Shown: piece after piece, positions 7,784-15,348 of the stretch | How positions within the stretch are numbered: the stretch's first letter is position 1 | How the letters are laid out: each line of letters opens with the position of its first letter | Assembly (NCBI GenBank): GCA_937141935.1 | Contig: CAKZQS010000010.1 | Location: 1-45,814 of the forward strand | Source: an uncultured Ectothiorhodospiraceae bacterium | GTDB taxonomy: Bacteria > Pseudomonadota > Gammaproteobacteria > Nevskiales > Oceanococcaceae | Direction of reading: 5' to 3' | Length of the DNA stretch: 45,814 nucleotides | The notes under the pieces: generated by a model | The model's input: only the letters and a program-made list of their open reading frames with translations | Databases searched by the model: none | Told to the model about the DNA's origin: nothing | Made by a program: the position numbers and the translations under genes

Positions 7784-8299
7784 ATGACTACCAAGACCTG
7801 CCTCAAGTGCAACCACGAGCGCGACCCGAACGACGGCGCCGACCCGGCATGCTGCCCGGGCTGCGGCGCGTATTACGCCAAGGTCGAGGCGCAGCGGGAC
7901 GGTGACACCACGATTCGGATACCCCGATCGGCGCCGGCGCGCCGCCCCGAGCGAGCGGAGCGCCCTCCAGAAGCAGCCGCCCCCAAGGCCAAGAGTACGG
8001 CGGTGGCCATCGGCCTGAACCTGATCCTGCCCGGCCTGGGCTACCTCTACATGGGGCGCTGGGTCACCGGCGTGCTGTGCTGCCTGCTTGTGGGGGCGAT
8101 CTATATGACCTCGGCAGTGATCCTGATCGTGCCCACCTGGTTGCTCATGAACCTGATCATGGCCATCGACATGGTCATCCTGTCGAACAAGCATCAGAAG
8201 AAGGTCGACGCGGCCACGCTAATGGCCTGCCCGGAGTGCGCGGAGATGATCAAGCGCGAGGCGCGCATCTGCCGCTATTGCCGTGCGGAGGTGTGCTGA
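7784..8299 (+). CDS. Zinc-ribbon / membrane protein, plus-strand moron
   Basis: The 171-residue product has an N-terminal zinc ribbon (CLKC...CCPGC), a Pro/Arg/Ala linker, a hydrophobic core resembling a TM2-type double helix (LPGLGYLYMGRWVTGVL, then a long second hydrophobic stretch), and a C-terminal second zinc ribbon (CPECAEMIK...CRYC). It is the only plus-strand gene inside the leftward arm. It has its own promoter and a downstream hairpin, the usual architecture of a lysogenic conversion gene. ATG 7784 has GAGGG upstream. Function is unknown. A role at the inner membrane in host alteration or superinfection control is a guess. Confidence 0.85.
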   Translation: MTTKTCLKCNHERDPNDGADPACCPGCGAYYAKVEAQRDGDTTIRIPRSAPARRPERAERPPEAAAPKAKSTAVAIGLNLILPGLGYLYMGRWVTGVLCCLLVGAIYMTSAVILIVPTWLLMNLIMAIDMVILSNKHQKKVDAATLMACPECAEMIKREARICRYCRAEVC

Positions 8300-8305
8300 A
8301 ACAAG

Positions 8306-8327
8306 AAGGCGCCCCGTAGGGCGCCTT
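8306..8327. terminator. Bidirectional hairpin between convergent genes
   Basis: AAGGCGCCC (8306-8314) and GGGCGCCTT (8319-8327) form a perfect 9-bp stem with a 4-nt loop, between the moron stop (8299) and the end of the leftward gene at 8343. The A and T ends of the arms make it plausible in both directions. It would separate the early transcript from the lysis-head transcript. Confidence 0.7.
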
Positions 8328-8342
8328 GCCATGTCGCGGCCT

Positions 8343-8534
8343 TCAGGCCGCATCCGGTATGGCCTCGTGCAGCGTGTTGAGGATGCGCAGCAGCGTGCCC
8401 AGCTCGGCGCGCTGGGCGTCTTCGATGGCCTCCACGCCGATGATCAGGTCCGCCAGGCTGCGGTAGGCCGCTTGCACCAGGTCGCGGTCGTCGGCCGGGT
8501 TTTCGGACAGCGACAGATCAATGACGAGTTGCAT
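8343..8534 (-). CDS. Hypothetical small helical protein
   Basis: The 63-residue product is almost entirely helical and acidic, with a repeated Leu/Ile/Ala pattern (AAYRSLADLIIGVEAIEDAQ). Start ATG 8534 overlaps the upstream gene by 17 bp. An in-frame extension upstream exists but lacks support. It is the last gene before the convergent terminator. Function is unknown. Confidence 0.65.
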   Translation of the reverse strand: MQLVIDLSLSENPADDRDLVQAAYRSLADLIIGVEAIEDAQRAELGTLLRILNTLHEAIPDAA

Positions 8535-8778
8535 CACTGCCCTCCCGCTGGAGTTGGTTGGCGCGCATGGCTTCGCGCTGGCGTTCGCTGTAGCCAGCGT
8601 CAGGCAGGCCGCGGGCGCGGTACAGCGCGTGCTCGGCATAGGCTTCTGTGCGACCCAGCGCAATAGCCGCGTTTGAGACGCTGCTGTGGTCGGTGACCGT
8701 GGCGCGGCGCACGGCGCGCAGTCCGTGCAGGGCGGCCGCCAAGCGCGAGCGCAGGTCGGCTTCGGTGGGGCGGCTCAT
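8518..8778 (-). CDS. Hypothetical protein (86 aa)
   Basis: The ATG at 8778 overlaps the stop of the BRO gene as ATGA. The product is an 86-residue, Arg/Ala-rich helical protein with no recognised domain. Downstream of an antirepressor and translationally coupled to it, it may be a partner or accessory regulator. That is inference from position only. Confidence 0.65.
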   Translation of the reverse strand: MSRPTEADLRSRLAAALHGLRAVRRATVTDHSSVSNAAIALGRTEAYAEHALYRARGLPDAGYSERQREAMRANQLQREGSDATRH

Positions 8779-9428
8779 GCGGCAACTCCCAGCGGCAGGT
8801 TGAGCTGGGCGGCACCGGCCCGGCCCCAGTGGCGGTACAGCGGGCGGGTGGCCAACTTGCGTTGCGCGGTGGCGTGGCGGTAGCGCATCGGCAGCAGCCG
8901 GGCCGGGTCCATCAGGCCCACTTCGATCATGCGCTTCACGCAGTGGCCCACGCTGGCCGGGCTGCGGCCCAGGCGGCGGGCGATGCGCCGGTAGCTCCAC
9001 CCCGCATAGGCCATGCGGCGGATCGGCCGCCAATGCGGCCGGAGCGCGAACCAGTAGCTTTCGGCCTGCTGGATCGGCGCGTCGTAGGCCCGGTGTTCCA
9101 GCACATCAAGCACCCAGCGGCGAAAGGCCTTCGCCCGCTTCGTCTTCGCGAGCATGCCCACCAGGTGGCAGCCGCGGGGGCTGAAGATGCGCGTCGGCTT
9201 GGGGCCAGTAACCGTGGTCAATTTGACCACGGTTGTCATCGTCTCATCGAACTCATCGTCAGCCCGATGATGAATGCGCAGAACGGATCGCTCGTCGCGA
9301 TAGCCCAGCGCGCGGGCCACGTCGCGGGCGGTCACCCACGGCATGCCGTTGCGGTCAATCAGGTGCAGGGCCACGTCTTCAAAAACGCGGATTGGGGAAT
9401 GCGCCAGCAGCGCGGTTTCAGTGGTCAT
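8775..9428 (-). CDS. BRO-N domain antirepressor-like protein
   Basis: This 217-residue DNA-binding protein has an N-terminal BRO domain: the block WVTARDVARALGYRD, then SVLRIHHRADDEF, and a later ISxRG-type region (TRIFSPRGCHLVGMLAKTKRAKAFRRWV). The C-terminal half carries a helix-turn-helix (YRRIARRLGRSPASVGHCVKRM). BRO/antirepressor proteins relieve prophage repression or regulate phage genes. It has its own promoter at 9687-9715 and a roughly 240-nt structured leader that can hide its ribosome-binding site, so its synthesis is probably controlled separately from the early operon. Confidence 0.88.
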   Translation of the reverse strand: MTTETALLAHSPIRVFEDVALHLIDRNGMPWVTARDVARALGYRDERSVLRIHHRADDEFDETMTTVVKLTTVTGPKPTRIFSPRGCHLVGMLAKTKRAKAFRRWVLDVLEHRAYDAPIQQAESYWFALRPHWRPIRRMAYAGWSYRRIARRLGRSPASVGHCVKRMIEVGLMDPARLLPMRYRHATAQRKLATRPLYRHWGRAGAAQLNLPLGVAA

Positions 9429-9436
9429 TGCAGACT

Positions 9437-9518
9437 CCTATCGGTTGCGTAGAAGTCCGCGCCCTGACGCCAAACAGGGCGGCGGACAGACACGGGGTTG
9501 GCGTACCGGACCGATAGG
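9437..9518 (-). promoter_or_regulatory. Leader stem that can sequester the BRO gene ribosome-binding site
   Basis: On the minus-strand RNA, CCUAUCGGU (from 9518-9510) is perfectly complementary over 9 bases to ACCGAUAGG (9445-9437), which contains the first part of the AUAGGAG Shine-Dalgarno just before AUG 9428. Between the two arms lies another stem, GCCCUG/CAGGGC (9480-9475 and 9466-9461). This is a typical translational off-switch geometry. No ligand-binding family is recognised. Confidence 0.6.
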
Positions 9519-9686
9519 ACACCGGCGCACCCGAGGGTGCCCCCGCGCTGCCCGCCATAACTGGTGCTGGCTGCTTGTGCCCGGTCTTGCGGGCACAAAA
9601 AAAGCGCACATCGGTATGACGGCGCTCGCGCGCCTAACGGTTTCGGGACGCCAATCCCGGTTGCCGTGTTTTGCGGCAACGTGGTC
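9519..9686 (-). other. Structured leader, upstream portion
   Basis: Two further perfect inverted repeats lie between the promoter and the sequestering stem. One is TTGTGCCCG/CGGGCACAA (9575-9583 and 9590-9598). The other is GTTGCCG/CGGCAAC (9660-9666 and 9674-9680), which is close enough to the start of transcription to be an operator. On the minus strand a T7 run precedes the first hairpin, so it is not an intrinsic terminator in that direction. No gene is seen. Confidence 0.5.
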
Positions 9687-9715
9687 ATGTTGTGATGTGC
9701 GGGGGTGGGTGTCAA
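9687..9715 (-). promoter_or_regulatory. Internal promoter for the BRO gene
   Basis: On the minus strand a perfect TTGACA (9715-9710) is followed after 17 bp by CAACAT (9692-9687). It lies in the only sizeable gap of the early arm (9429-9722), just downstream of the gene ending at 9723, and points into the structured leader of the BRO gene. Confidence 0.55.
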
Positions 9716-9722
9716 GGGTTGC

Positions 9723-10133
9723 TTACGGGAAGCTCTCATTGGCTGGGAACGCGGGCTCATCGCTGCAAGACATGGCGGCGTCAACAGCGAGATCCAGGTC
9801 TTCGCCATTCAGAACGACCTTCTGCCGCGTATCGCCCGCAAAAACGCCGCCGCGCTCGATGGTGTTGAGGTCGCGCGCGCGAAGCCAGCGGTATCGCTGC
9901 GCGTCGCGCTTGTCATCCGCCGTAGCGCCTTTGACTGGGGCCCGCGGCGCGCCCAGCGACACGTCAATGTGCACGCCCATTACGCTGGCTTGAAAGCCGG
10001 TGTCGACGGCCTTGGCGACGCTCGCCGTGGCATGGCACAGGGCCTTCACGGTGGCGTCTACGCCGCGTGTTCGCAATAGCGCCATGACCTCACGGGTCAA
10101 CGGATTCGGGTTGCGTGCGGGTGTGTCAGTCAT
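9723..10133 (-). CDS. Hypothetical phage protein (136 aa)
   Basis: The start chosen is ATG 10133 because GGAGG lies four bases upstream. An ATG at 10163 is in frame but lacks a ribosome site. The C-terminal half contains DDKRDAQRYRWLRARDLN, a motif recurring in uncharacterised phage proteins, followed by an acidic tail (LNGEDLDLAVDAAM). The N-terminal half is helical. It is the last gene of the first early segment. Function is unknown. Confidence 0.75.
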   Translation of the reverse strand: MTDTPARNPNPLTREVMALLRTRGVDATVKALCHATASVAKAVDTGFQASVMGVHIDVSLGAPRAPVKGATADDKRDAQRYRWLRARDLNTIERGGVFAGDTRQKVVLNGEDLDLAVDAAMSCSDEPAFPANESFP

Positions 10134-10146
10134 GGGGGCCTCCGGG

Positions 10147-10578
10147 TTAGGTTGGGACTTCATCGTTCGCCGTCCAGGTGGGCTGCCGCGGCTTGCGTAC
10201 CGAGCGCGGTGTGGCGTGGGTGGGGTTATGGCCTCCGATCACACTTAGCGGGTTGGCTGCCTTTGTGTACGGCGATGCCTGGCGCGCTTCATGCAGCGCC
10301 TCTTCCGCCCGCCCCAGCAGCGCCGACAGCGCGGCACCCCCGCCGTCGAAGGCCATCTCGACGCGGCCGGTCTCGTCGTCGACGATTTCCAGCACCATGC
10401 CGCCAAGCGTTGGCGGGGCCTTCTGGTTGGGTGAGAGGGAGCCGACATAGGGATGCCGGGCGATCTGCTGGGCCATCGACCGGCTGATGCGCACGTGCGT
10501 GGGGGTGCTGCCCGTCACGCGTTGCACGGCGGCCTTCGCGCGCAAGATGTCGTCCAGCGCGGTGGTGTTCTGCTCCAC
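10147..10578 (-). CDS. Hypothetical early protein (143 aa)
   Basis: It begins at GTG 10578, one base from the upstream stop. The product opens with a helical region (LDDILRAKAAVQRV), has a central beta-rich stretch (GGMVLEIVDDETGRVEMAFDGG), and ends in a basic, Pro/Thr-rich tail. No family is recognised. Operon position between activator-type regulators suggests an early accessory function. Confidence 0.65.
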   Translation of the reverse strand: MEQNTTALDDILRAKAAVQRVTGSTPTHVRISRSMAQQIARHPYVGSLSPNQKAPPTLGGMVLEIVDDETGRVEMAFDGGGAALSALLGRAEEALHEARQASPYTKAANPLSVIGGHNPTHATPRSVRKPRQPTWTANDEVPT

Positions 10579-10579
10579 G

Positions 10580-10801
10580 TCACCCTTCCTCCGGCATGAG
10601 TAGAAGCGTTACCGCGCCGCGGGCCGACCGCTCGGCCCTCACAGGCAGCTCGGCCTCGATCGCGTGCATGTAGCGCTGGGCGGTGGCCTTGGATACGCCG
10701 AACCGCGTGCGGAGCCACCGGGTATTCACCGGGCGCCCCCGCATCACATGCACGGTGATCTGGATCATGTGCGCGCCGTAGTTGTACGCACGCGTGCTCA
10801 T
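10580..10801 (-). CDS. Small winged-helix-like DNA-binding protein
   Basis: The 73-residue product contains a clear helix-turn-helix (NTRWLRTRFGVSKATAQRYMHAIE) followed by a short beta-hairpin-like end (AVTLLLMPEE), as in DeoR/MarR-like mini-regulators. ATG 10801 overlaps the previous stop as ATGA. It is probably a phage transcriptional regulator. Its target is not evident. Confidence 0.75.
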   Translation of the reverse strand: MSTRAYNYGAHMIQITVHVMRGRPVNTRWLRTRFGVSKATAQRYMHAIEAELPVRAERSARGAVTLLLMPEEG

Positions 10802-11271
10802 GCCTGCCCCCGCCAGTTATCCCAGGGGCTGGGGTCAAAGCGGGTGCCCTCATGCACGGCGGTGACATAGGCCCTGCGGAAGCCTTCGGCGGCCCGTGCG
10901 GCCTGGGCTTCATCATCGGGGGTGGCGCGGTCCACGCGGCCGACCCAGAAGGTCTTGTTGCGGGGGCGCGTGCCGTCGTGCCAGTACACCTGGTACACGA
11001 CGGCATCCTGGCCGCGGCGGCGGTCGTGCTTGATGCTGCGGGTCACGCCACCGACAGGGCTGCTGGCGTTGTTGGCCTGCGGGGTCAGGCGCGGGGCGCG
11101 TGGCGGCGGCAGGTGGGCCGCTACGGTGTCAATGCGGGCTTGCGCCGCGGCACGTGCCCCGGCCAGGCCGCCGTAGCGGCGGGCGGGAAACCAGCCCAGC
11201 GAGCGGCCGCCAATGCGCGCTTGGCAGGCGTCGGGGGTGGGTTGGGTGATGCAGCCAATGCGTTGTGCCAT
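10798..11271 (-). CDS. AP2-like DNA-binding domain protein
   Basis: The 157-residue product has a C-terminal module (about 80-145) that reads like the three-stranded AP2/integrase-arm fold seen in phage proteins: GVTRSIKHDRRR, a YQVYWHDGTRPRNKTFWVG sheet, then a long helix AAEGFRRAYVTAVHEG. The N-terminal part (residues 1-60) has a related GGRSLGWFPARRYGG block, perhaps a second degenerate copy. ATG 11271 is used. GTG 11274 would add one residue. The fold call is by pattern. Confidence 0.65.
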   Translation of the reverse strand: MAQRIGCITQPTPDACQARIGGRSLGWFPARRYGGLAGARAAAQARIDTVAAHLPPPRAPRLTPQANNASSPVGGVTRSIKHDRRRGQDAVVYQVYWHDGTRPRNKTFWVGRVDRATPDDEAQAARAAEGFRRAYVTAVHEGTRFDPSPWDNWRGQA

Positions 11272-11675
11272 CACAGGCCTCCGAATAGGTCACGTTGGGG
11301 GGATGGCGCCGGCTCCGCCGCGCCGTAGATGTTGTCGATCTGCCGCACGGTCAGGTCGTATTCGCGGGCCAGCGTGCGGCGTGCCTCGCCGGCATGGCGG
11401 CGGGCACAGATGTCGGCATTGCGGATCTGGCGCAGGATCTGGTCAGCCTTGGGCACGCTGAGCGTTTCGCCGCCATGCAGCTCCACAAAGGCCTCGGCGG
11501 CCGGTCGCCCGACGATCTGTTCCAGCACGCTGCCGGCGGCCTGCGTGGGCACCTTGAAGGGGCCGCCACCGCGCGCCTGCACAAAGCCCAGCGTGGCCTT
11601 CAGCCCGATGCGGGGGTGTGCGACCCAGCGGCGGAGCTGCGGCGTGAGCCGGTCGGTGCGTATCCGGTCTGTCAC
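11271..11675 (-). CDS. Mor-type transcription activator
   Basis: The 134-residue product belongs to the Mor/C activator family that turns on middle or late transcription in Mu-like phages. The evidence is a C-terminal HTH region (AREYDLTVRQIDNIYG) preceded by the family-typical helix RNADICARRHAGEARRTL. The middle part carries an alpha/beta dimerisation segment (AEAFVELHGGETLSVPK). It starts at GTG 11675, overlapping the gemA stop as GTGA. Order gemA-mor is the same as in Mu. Confidence 0.85.
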   Translation of the reverse strand: MTDRIRTDRLTPQLRRWVAHPRIGLKATLGFVQARGGGPFKVPTQAAGSVLEQIVGRPAAEAFVELHGGETLSVPKADQILRQIRNADICARRHAGEARRTLAREYDLTVRQIDNIYGAAEPAPSPQRDLFGGL

Positions 11676-12178
11676 GGCCGGGCACGCTCCCGCAGGGGGC
11701 CGGGGCGGTTCAGGTACCCGGCCGCGTCCTCGGTGTAGCCCAAGCGCATCGCCCAGGCTTTGAGTTCCTCGGTGGCGGTGCGCAGTTGGCTCGCGCTCGC
11801 CCATTCCAGACGAGTCAGGCCCGGCACCCGCGCCTGGCACCAGGCGTGCATCGCCTGCTCGCTGCGGTTGCGCACAAAGCCGGCATCGGCCAGCAGGCAC
11901 CACAGCTTGTTGAGCTTGCCAATGGCGCGCGCCCGCCACGGTGTCACCCGTAGCTGCGTCCCGGGCCCTGCGCCGCCACGCGGCCGCCAGGCGAAGCCGT
12001 GCTGGGCCATCTCGTCGAGCACGGCTGTCATTTGCGCCAAGCTCATGCTGGTGGCGCTCACGCGGCCGGCCACGGGTGTCGCGCCGTGGGCGGCCAGGCG
12101 TGCGCGGTAGTGGGCCTCATCCCACCCGCACGCACGCCGGCCAATGCCCAGCAGTTTGTACGCCGTGGCGCGGTGCAT
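11672..12178 (-). CDS. gemA: GemA/Gp16 family regulatory protein (DUF1018)
   Basis: The 168-residue product matches the Mu GemA (DUF1018) family, which modulates host gene expression and DNA supercoiling in Mu infection. The hallmarks are an N-terminal KLLGIGRRACGWDEAHYRARL block, a middle SLAQMTAVLDEMAQHGF, and a WRARAIGKLNKLWCLLADAGFVRN segment. Three bases separate it from the DUF3164 gene. Confidence 0.9.
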   Translation of the reverse strand: MHRATAYKLLGIGRRACGWDEAHYRARLAAHGATPVAGRVSATSMSLAQMTAVLDEMAQHGFAWRPRGGAGPGTQLRVTPWRARAIGKLNKLWCLLADAGFVRNRSEQAMHAWCQARVPGLTRLEWASASQLRTATEELKAWAMRLGYTEDAAGYLNRPGPLRERARP

Positions 12179-12181
12179 GGC

Positions 12182-12805
12182 CTACAGCGCCGCCAGGTCC
12201 AGCGCCACGGCTACATAGGGGCCGTCGTCGCCTTGCCGCTCGTAAATGCGCACATAGGCCTTGCTGCCGGTCACCTGCATCGAGTCGGCAATCGCCTGCA
12301 TGGCGCGCTGCCACTTCTCGTCCTGGATATCGAGCTGGCGCAGCGACAGCACCCGGCCGGTGGACACGCGGCCCTCCTTATCGACCTGGAAGGCGTGGTT
12401 CACCAGTGCGCGGATCTCGCCGCGGGCCCCCTCGGACCATTCGCTGATGCACTCGTCGATCAGCGCCTTGGCCGCCTGCAGGCGCTCGTCGAACTCCAGG
12501 TGCTCGGCCACCTGGCGCTGCACCTTGATAGAGCCGTCGAAGGACGTGATGGTCACGTTGCCCTTCTTGCCCCCCATCTTGGCGCCGTACTTCTCGCCAC
12601 TCAGCTCGACGAAGCTTTCGATGGTGCCCATCGCCATGCCCTTGAATCGGGTCATGGCGGTCTGCAGCGTTTTGGCGGCCTCCAGCAGCTCGCGGGTGGT
12701 TTCGTCGGCTAGCTTGTCGCGCTCGCCAACCTGGTCCACGGGCACCAGGTGGCCCATGGAGTTCTTCATGTAGCCGCTGGGTACGGCCGCTTGTGCATTA
12801 CTCAT
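12182..12805 (-). CDS. DUF3164 family phage protein
   Basis: The 207-residue product matches the DUF3164 proteins found in the early regions of Mu-type phages. It has GYMKNSMGHLVPVDQVGERDKL at the N-terminus, a helical middle, a beta segment VTITSFDGSIKVQRQV, and a long C-terminal region with DEKWQRAMQAIADSMQV. Biochemical function is not established. ATG 12805 overlaps the upstream stop. Confidence 0.87.
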   Translation of the reverse strand: MSNAQAAVPSGYMKNSMGHLVPVDQVGERDKLADETTRELLEAAKTLQTAMTRFKGMAMGTIESFVELSGEKYGAKMGGKKGNVTITSFDGSIKVQRQVAEHLEFDERLQAAKALIDECISEWSEGARGEIRALVNHAFQVDKEGRVSTGRVLSLRQLDIQDEKWQRAMQAIADSMQVTGSKAYVRIYERQGDDGPYVAVALDLAAL

Positions 12806-13467
12806 GCGTTTTGCTCCTTGTGGATAAGGCGGAGAACAGCGTTCGCGTCCGCCTGGGGGTGATGCGCCGCGAGCCATTCGCGGCGGTGTTGGTCGTTAAA
12901 CGGGGCCAGGCCGGCAACCGGCCGGCTGCGCTCTTCCGCCGCCAGCTCGCTGGCGGCCACGGCGACTTGGGTTCGGGCGGCCAGCCGCGCCAGCTCTTCG
13001 GCGCTGCGCTGTTCGCCTTGGCTCGCACCGCGGCGCTGCCCGGCGGCCCGGCGGTCGGCCTCGCGCTGCCCTTCGGCCTGCGCCTCGCCGCTGTTGGCGC
13101 TGTTGGCCAGCACGCCGTACAGGTAGCCGTGGTCTTTGAGCGGCAGCGTCAACTGGCCCGCGTTGAGGCGGGTGAAGATCACTTCAAAGGCCGCCAGCCA
13201 GGCCGCTTGCGGCGCCGCCCAGTCCCGCCCGTGCCGGCGGATGTGGCCACGCTCGATATCGGCCAGCAGCGCATCGAGCAGCTTGCGCGCGCGTGGCCAG
13301 GCCAGCACGCGCTTGGGCGGGCTGAACAGGCCCAGGTAGCGGATCAGGCTGTCGGCCAGCGGCCGCGGCCACTTCAAGGCCAGGCCCAGGCACTCGCGTG
13401 CCTGGGCTTCATCGGCAAAGCCCTGGATCGTGTCCACGTGCCCGCACTGCGCGCAGCAGCCTTTCAT
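12802..13467 (-). CDS. Early protein of Mu-like phages, unknown function
   Basis: This 221-residue protein begins MKGCCAQCGHVDTI, a likely single zinc knuckle, followed by a helical domain (LADSLIRYLGLFSPPKRVLAW, then LTLPLKDHGYLYGVLA) recurrent in transposable-phage early regions. The last 90 residues are Ala/Arg/Glu-rich and probably a flexible helix, ending in HHPQADANAVLRLIH. The ATG at 13467 overlaps the HD gene stop. A replication or DNA-processing role would fit the position but is not shown. Confidence 0.75.
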   Translation of the reverse strand: MKGCCAQCGHVDTIQGFADEAQARECLGLALKWPRPLADSLIRYLGLFSPPKRVLAWPRARKLLDALLADIERGHIRRHGRDWAAPQAAWLAAFEVIFTRLNAGQLTLPLKDHGYLYGVLANSANSGEAQAEGQREADRRAAGQRRGASQGEQRSAEELARLAARTQVAVAASELAAEERSRPVAGLAPFNDQHRREWLAAHHPQADANAVLRLIHKEQNA

Positions 13468-14120
13468 ACGCCAACGCCCTGCAGCACTTCGTACTCGTGC
13501 AGGAACTGGCACTTGTCGGCCACCCAGGGCTGCGGGCAGATGGGCACCTGCTCGGCGCGCGGCATGATTACGGTGACCGGCAGGTTCCAGTCCTCGCCGC
13601 GGCTGACCATGAAGGCGCGCGCCTCGCAGGCCAGCGCCTGGTTGTCGACATCGCGAATCGCAATGGCCTCGTCGCCGTGGGGCGGGTCCACCCGCAGGGC
13701 CGCGTATATCGCCGTTTGCAGGCGCCCTTTGAGCCGTTTAAAGGCGCGGTGAAGCTCGGGCTCGGAGTGGGCGACGGGCCGCACGATATCGCCCAAGTAG
13801 GCCTCGTGGGCGTCGTGCAGCAGCCCCAGCAGCGCCATGCGCGGCGCCTCGGGCAAGAAGTACCGGCACACCCACAGGCTGTGCCGCGCCACCGAGTACG
13901 GCTCGCCTGGGGTGTGGCCATTAAAGCGCGCCTGCCGCGCCAATCCGTGGGCGATATCGTCCAGGTCAATGGTGGCCGGGTCGGGGTGGCTCAGGCTGAC
14001 CTTGTTGCCGCTGACCGTTTCCACCCAGTGGTCGGCGCCCAGCACCGGGGGCTGGCAGCGGGGGCAGATGCCGGCCACCATCAGATGCGACGGCTCGCCG
14101 CAGCGTTCGCAGGTGCTCAT
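13464..14120 (-). CDS. HD-domain phosphohydrolase (5'-nucleotidase-like) with zinc ribbon
   Basis: The 218-residue product has an N-terminal zinc ribbon (CERC at 4-7 and CPRC at 19-22) fused to an HD domain. Metal ligands are visible as H80 (SVARHSLWV), H102-D103 (LLHDAHEAYLGDI) and a later D in IRDVDNQALACEA. The HD part resembles YfbR-type 5'-deoxynucleotidases, so it may trim nucleotide pools during infection. Other Mu-like phages encode related hydrolases in the early region. The zinc ribbon is an unusual addition. ATG 14120 overlaps the previous stop. Confidence 0.85.
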   Translation of the reverse strand: MSTCERCGEPSHLMVAGICPRCQPPVLGADHWVETVSGNKVSLSHPDPATIDLDDIAHGLARQARFNGHTPGEPYSVARHSLWVCRYFLPEAPRMALLGLLHDAHEAYLGDIVRPVAHSEPELHRAFKRLKGRLQTAIYAALRVDPPHGDEAIAIRDVDNQALACEARAFMVSRGEDWNLPVTVIMPRAEQVPICPQPWVADKCQFLHEYEVLQGVGV

Positions 14121-14326
14121 GCCCCACCCCGCGGGCCATAGCCTTGGTGGCGGTGGCTGTTGTGGTGCATGGGCTCGATCAGGCGCTGGCCGCGCATGAC
14201 GCCGCGCTCGTAGACGGCAGCTCGGCGCAGCGCCTTGTCGCGTTCGTTGTCGGCTTCGGTGATGCGCGGCTCGCGGCAGTACACGCGGCAGTGCTTGCGG
14301 GTGCGGTGCAGGTGCTGTTTGGCCAT
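14117..14326 (-). CDS. Small basic protein (69 aa)
   Basis: It starts at ATG 14326, overlapping the MuB-like stop as TAATG, and ends overlapping the HD gene start. The product is 69 residues, rich in Arg and His (KQHLHRTRKHCRVYCREPRI), and looks nucleic-acid binding. No family is recognised. Double translational coupling makes it a credible gene. Confidence 0.65.
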   Translation of the reverse strand: MAKQHLHRTRKHCRVYCREPRITEADNERDKALRRAAVYERGVMRGQRLIEPMHHNSHRHQGYGPRGGA

Positions 14327-15318
14327 TACGCGGCCCTCCGGGGCTTGAGGCTGAGAACGTCCTTGGCAACGGCGTGCACCAGATCCGGCGTCAGCGCCTT
14401 GCCTTGCTGGGTGCCGTAGTCGTGCAAGTTGGGCAACAGCGCCTCGCACAGCACGCGGGCGCTGCCCTGGCTGTACGCCCACACCGCACTCAGCAGCGCG
14501 GTGTCGGCCCCGTCGCCCAGGGCGGCATGCACCAACGCGTCGCTGTCCGCGCGCGAAAGGCCCGTGATCACGTCCGGCCAAAACCCCACCCGGCTGCGGA
14601 TCTGGTCGAACTGGCCGTGCTCGGGGCGGATCAGGCTGGAGAGGTACTCGGTACCCGCCAGCACAACGCCGATGCCAGCCTTGTCGCGGATGCGCCGGAT
14701 GTGGTGCAGGCTGCGCGCCTGCAGGGTTTCGGCCTCGTCCACCACCAGCAGGCTGTCGGTGCCGCGCAGCGCTTTGATCACGGCGGTGAAGCGGTCGGCC
14801 GTGGTGCCCCGGCTCACGCGGTTGCCCCGCACCGCCGCGACCGCACCGGTGAGGTCGCAGATCTCCATCAGCAGCGCGCCCGGGCTCATGTCCGGGTCGG
14901 CCTCCACCATCACCACATTGGCGTGCGAGTCGCGGTAGCGGCGCAGCGCCTCGGTTTTGCCCGTGCCCACGAAGGCAGAAACCACACTAAAGTTGCGGTA
15001 CATGTGCGCCCGCCGGCAGCCCGCGGTCACCACCCGGGCCACGCTGGTCTCCACGTAGGGGACCTTCAGCGCAGTGGCGCGATCGCGGTGCCGATCCATC
15101 ACCTCGGCGATCCGGGTCAGCCAGTGGCTGGGGTCGCTGGGGTAGCTCCCCGAGAGCACCTGGCTGATCGTGGCCTCGCTGCCCTTGATCTGGCGGCCGA
15201 GCCAGCTCCGCTTGAGCCCGTGTGAATCCAGCCAGGCCGTGGCATCCTGCGCCTGCCTGCGATGCGCCGGGGTGTAGTGCTCCGCCCAGTTGGGCGGTGC
15301 GGTGGTTTTGCTAGTCAC
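14326..15318 (-). CDS. MuB-type transposition ATPase
   Basis: This 330-residue AAA+ ATPase selects target DNA and stimulates the transposase. Residues 30-60 carry a helix-turn-helix (WLGRQIKGSEATISQVL). Walker A is FVGTGKT (116-122) and Walker B is LLVVDEAE (190-197). A C-terminal helical domain (after about 250) corresponds to the DNA-binding MuB C-domain. Start is GTG 15318 with AAGGAG upstream. It lies 30 bp downstream of the transposase gene, the universal A-B order. Confidence 0.94.
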   Translation of the reverse strand: MTSKTTAPPNWAEHYTPAHRRQAQDATAWLDSHGLKRSWLGRQIKGSEATISQVLSGSYPSDPSHWLTRIAEVMDRHRDRATALKVPYVETSVARVVTAGCRRAHMYRNFSVVSAFVGTGKTEALRRYRDSHANVVMVEADPDMSPGALLMEICDLTGAVAAVRGNRVSRGTTADRFTAVIKALRGTDSLLVVDEAETLQARSLHHIRRIRDKAGIGVVLAGTEYLSSLIRPEHGQFDQIRSRVGFWPDVITGLSRADSDALVHAALGDGADTALLSAVWAYSQGSARVLCEALLPNLHDYGTQQGKALTPDLVHAVAKDVLSLKPRRAA

Positions 15319-15348
15319 GTCTTCGCTCCTTGTTGTCGTGGGTGGCCG

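Noticed and set aside
9575-9605. Hairpin plus run of A as a rho-independent terminator
   Set aside because: On the minus strand the T run comes before the hairpin, and on the plus strand the hairpin is followed by A, not T.
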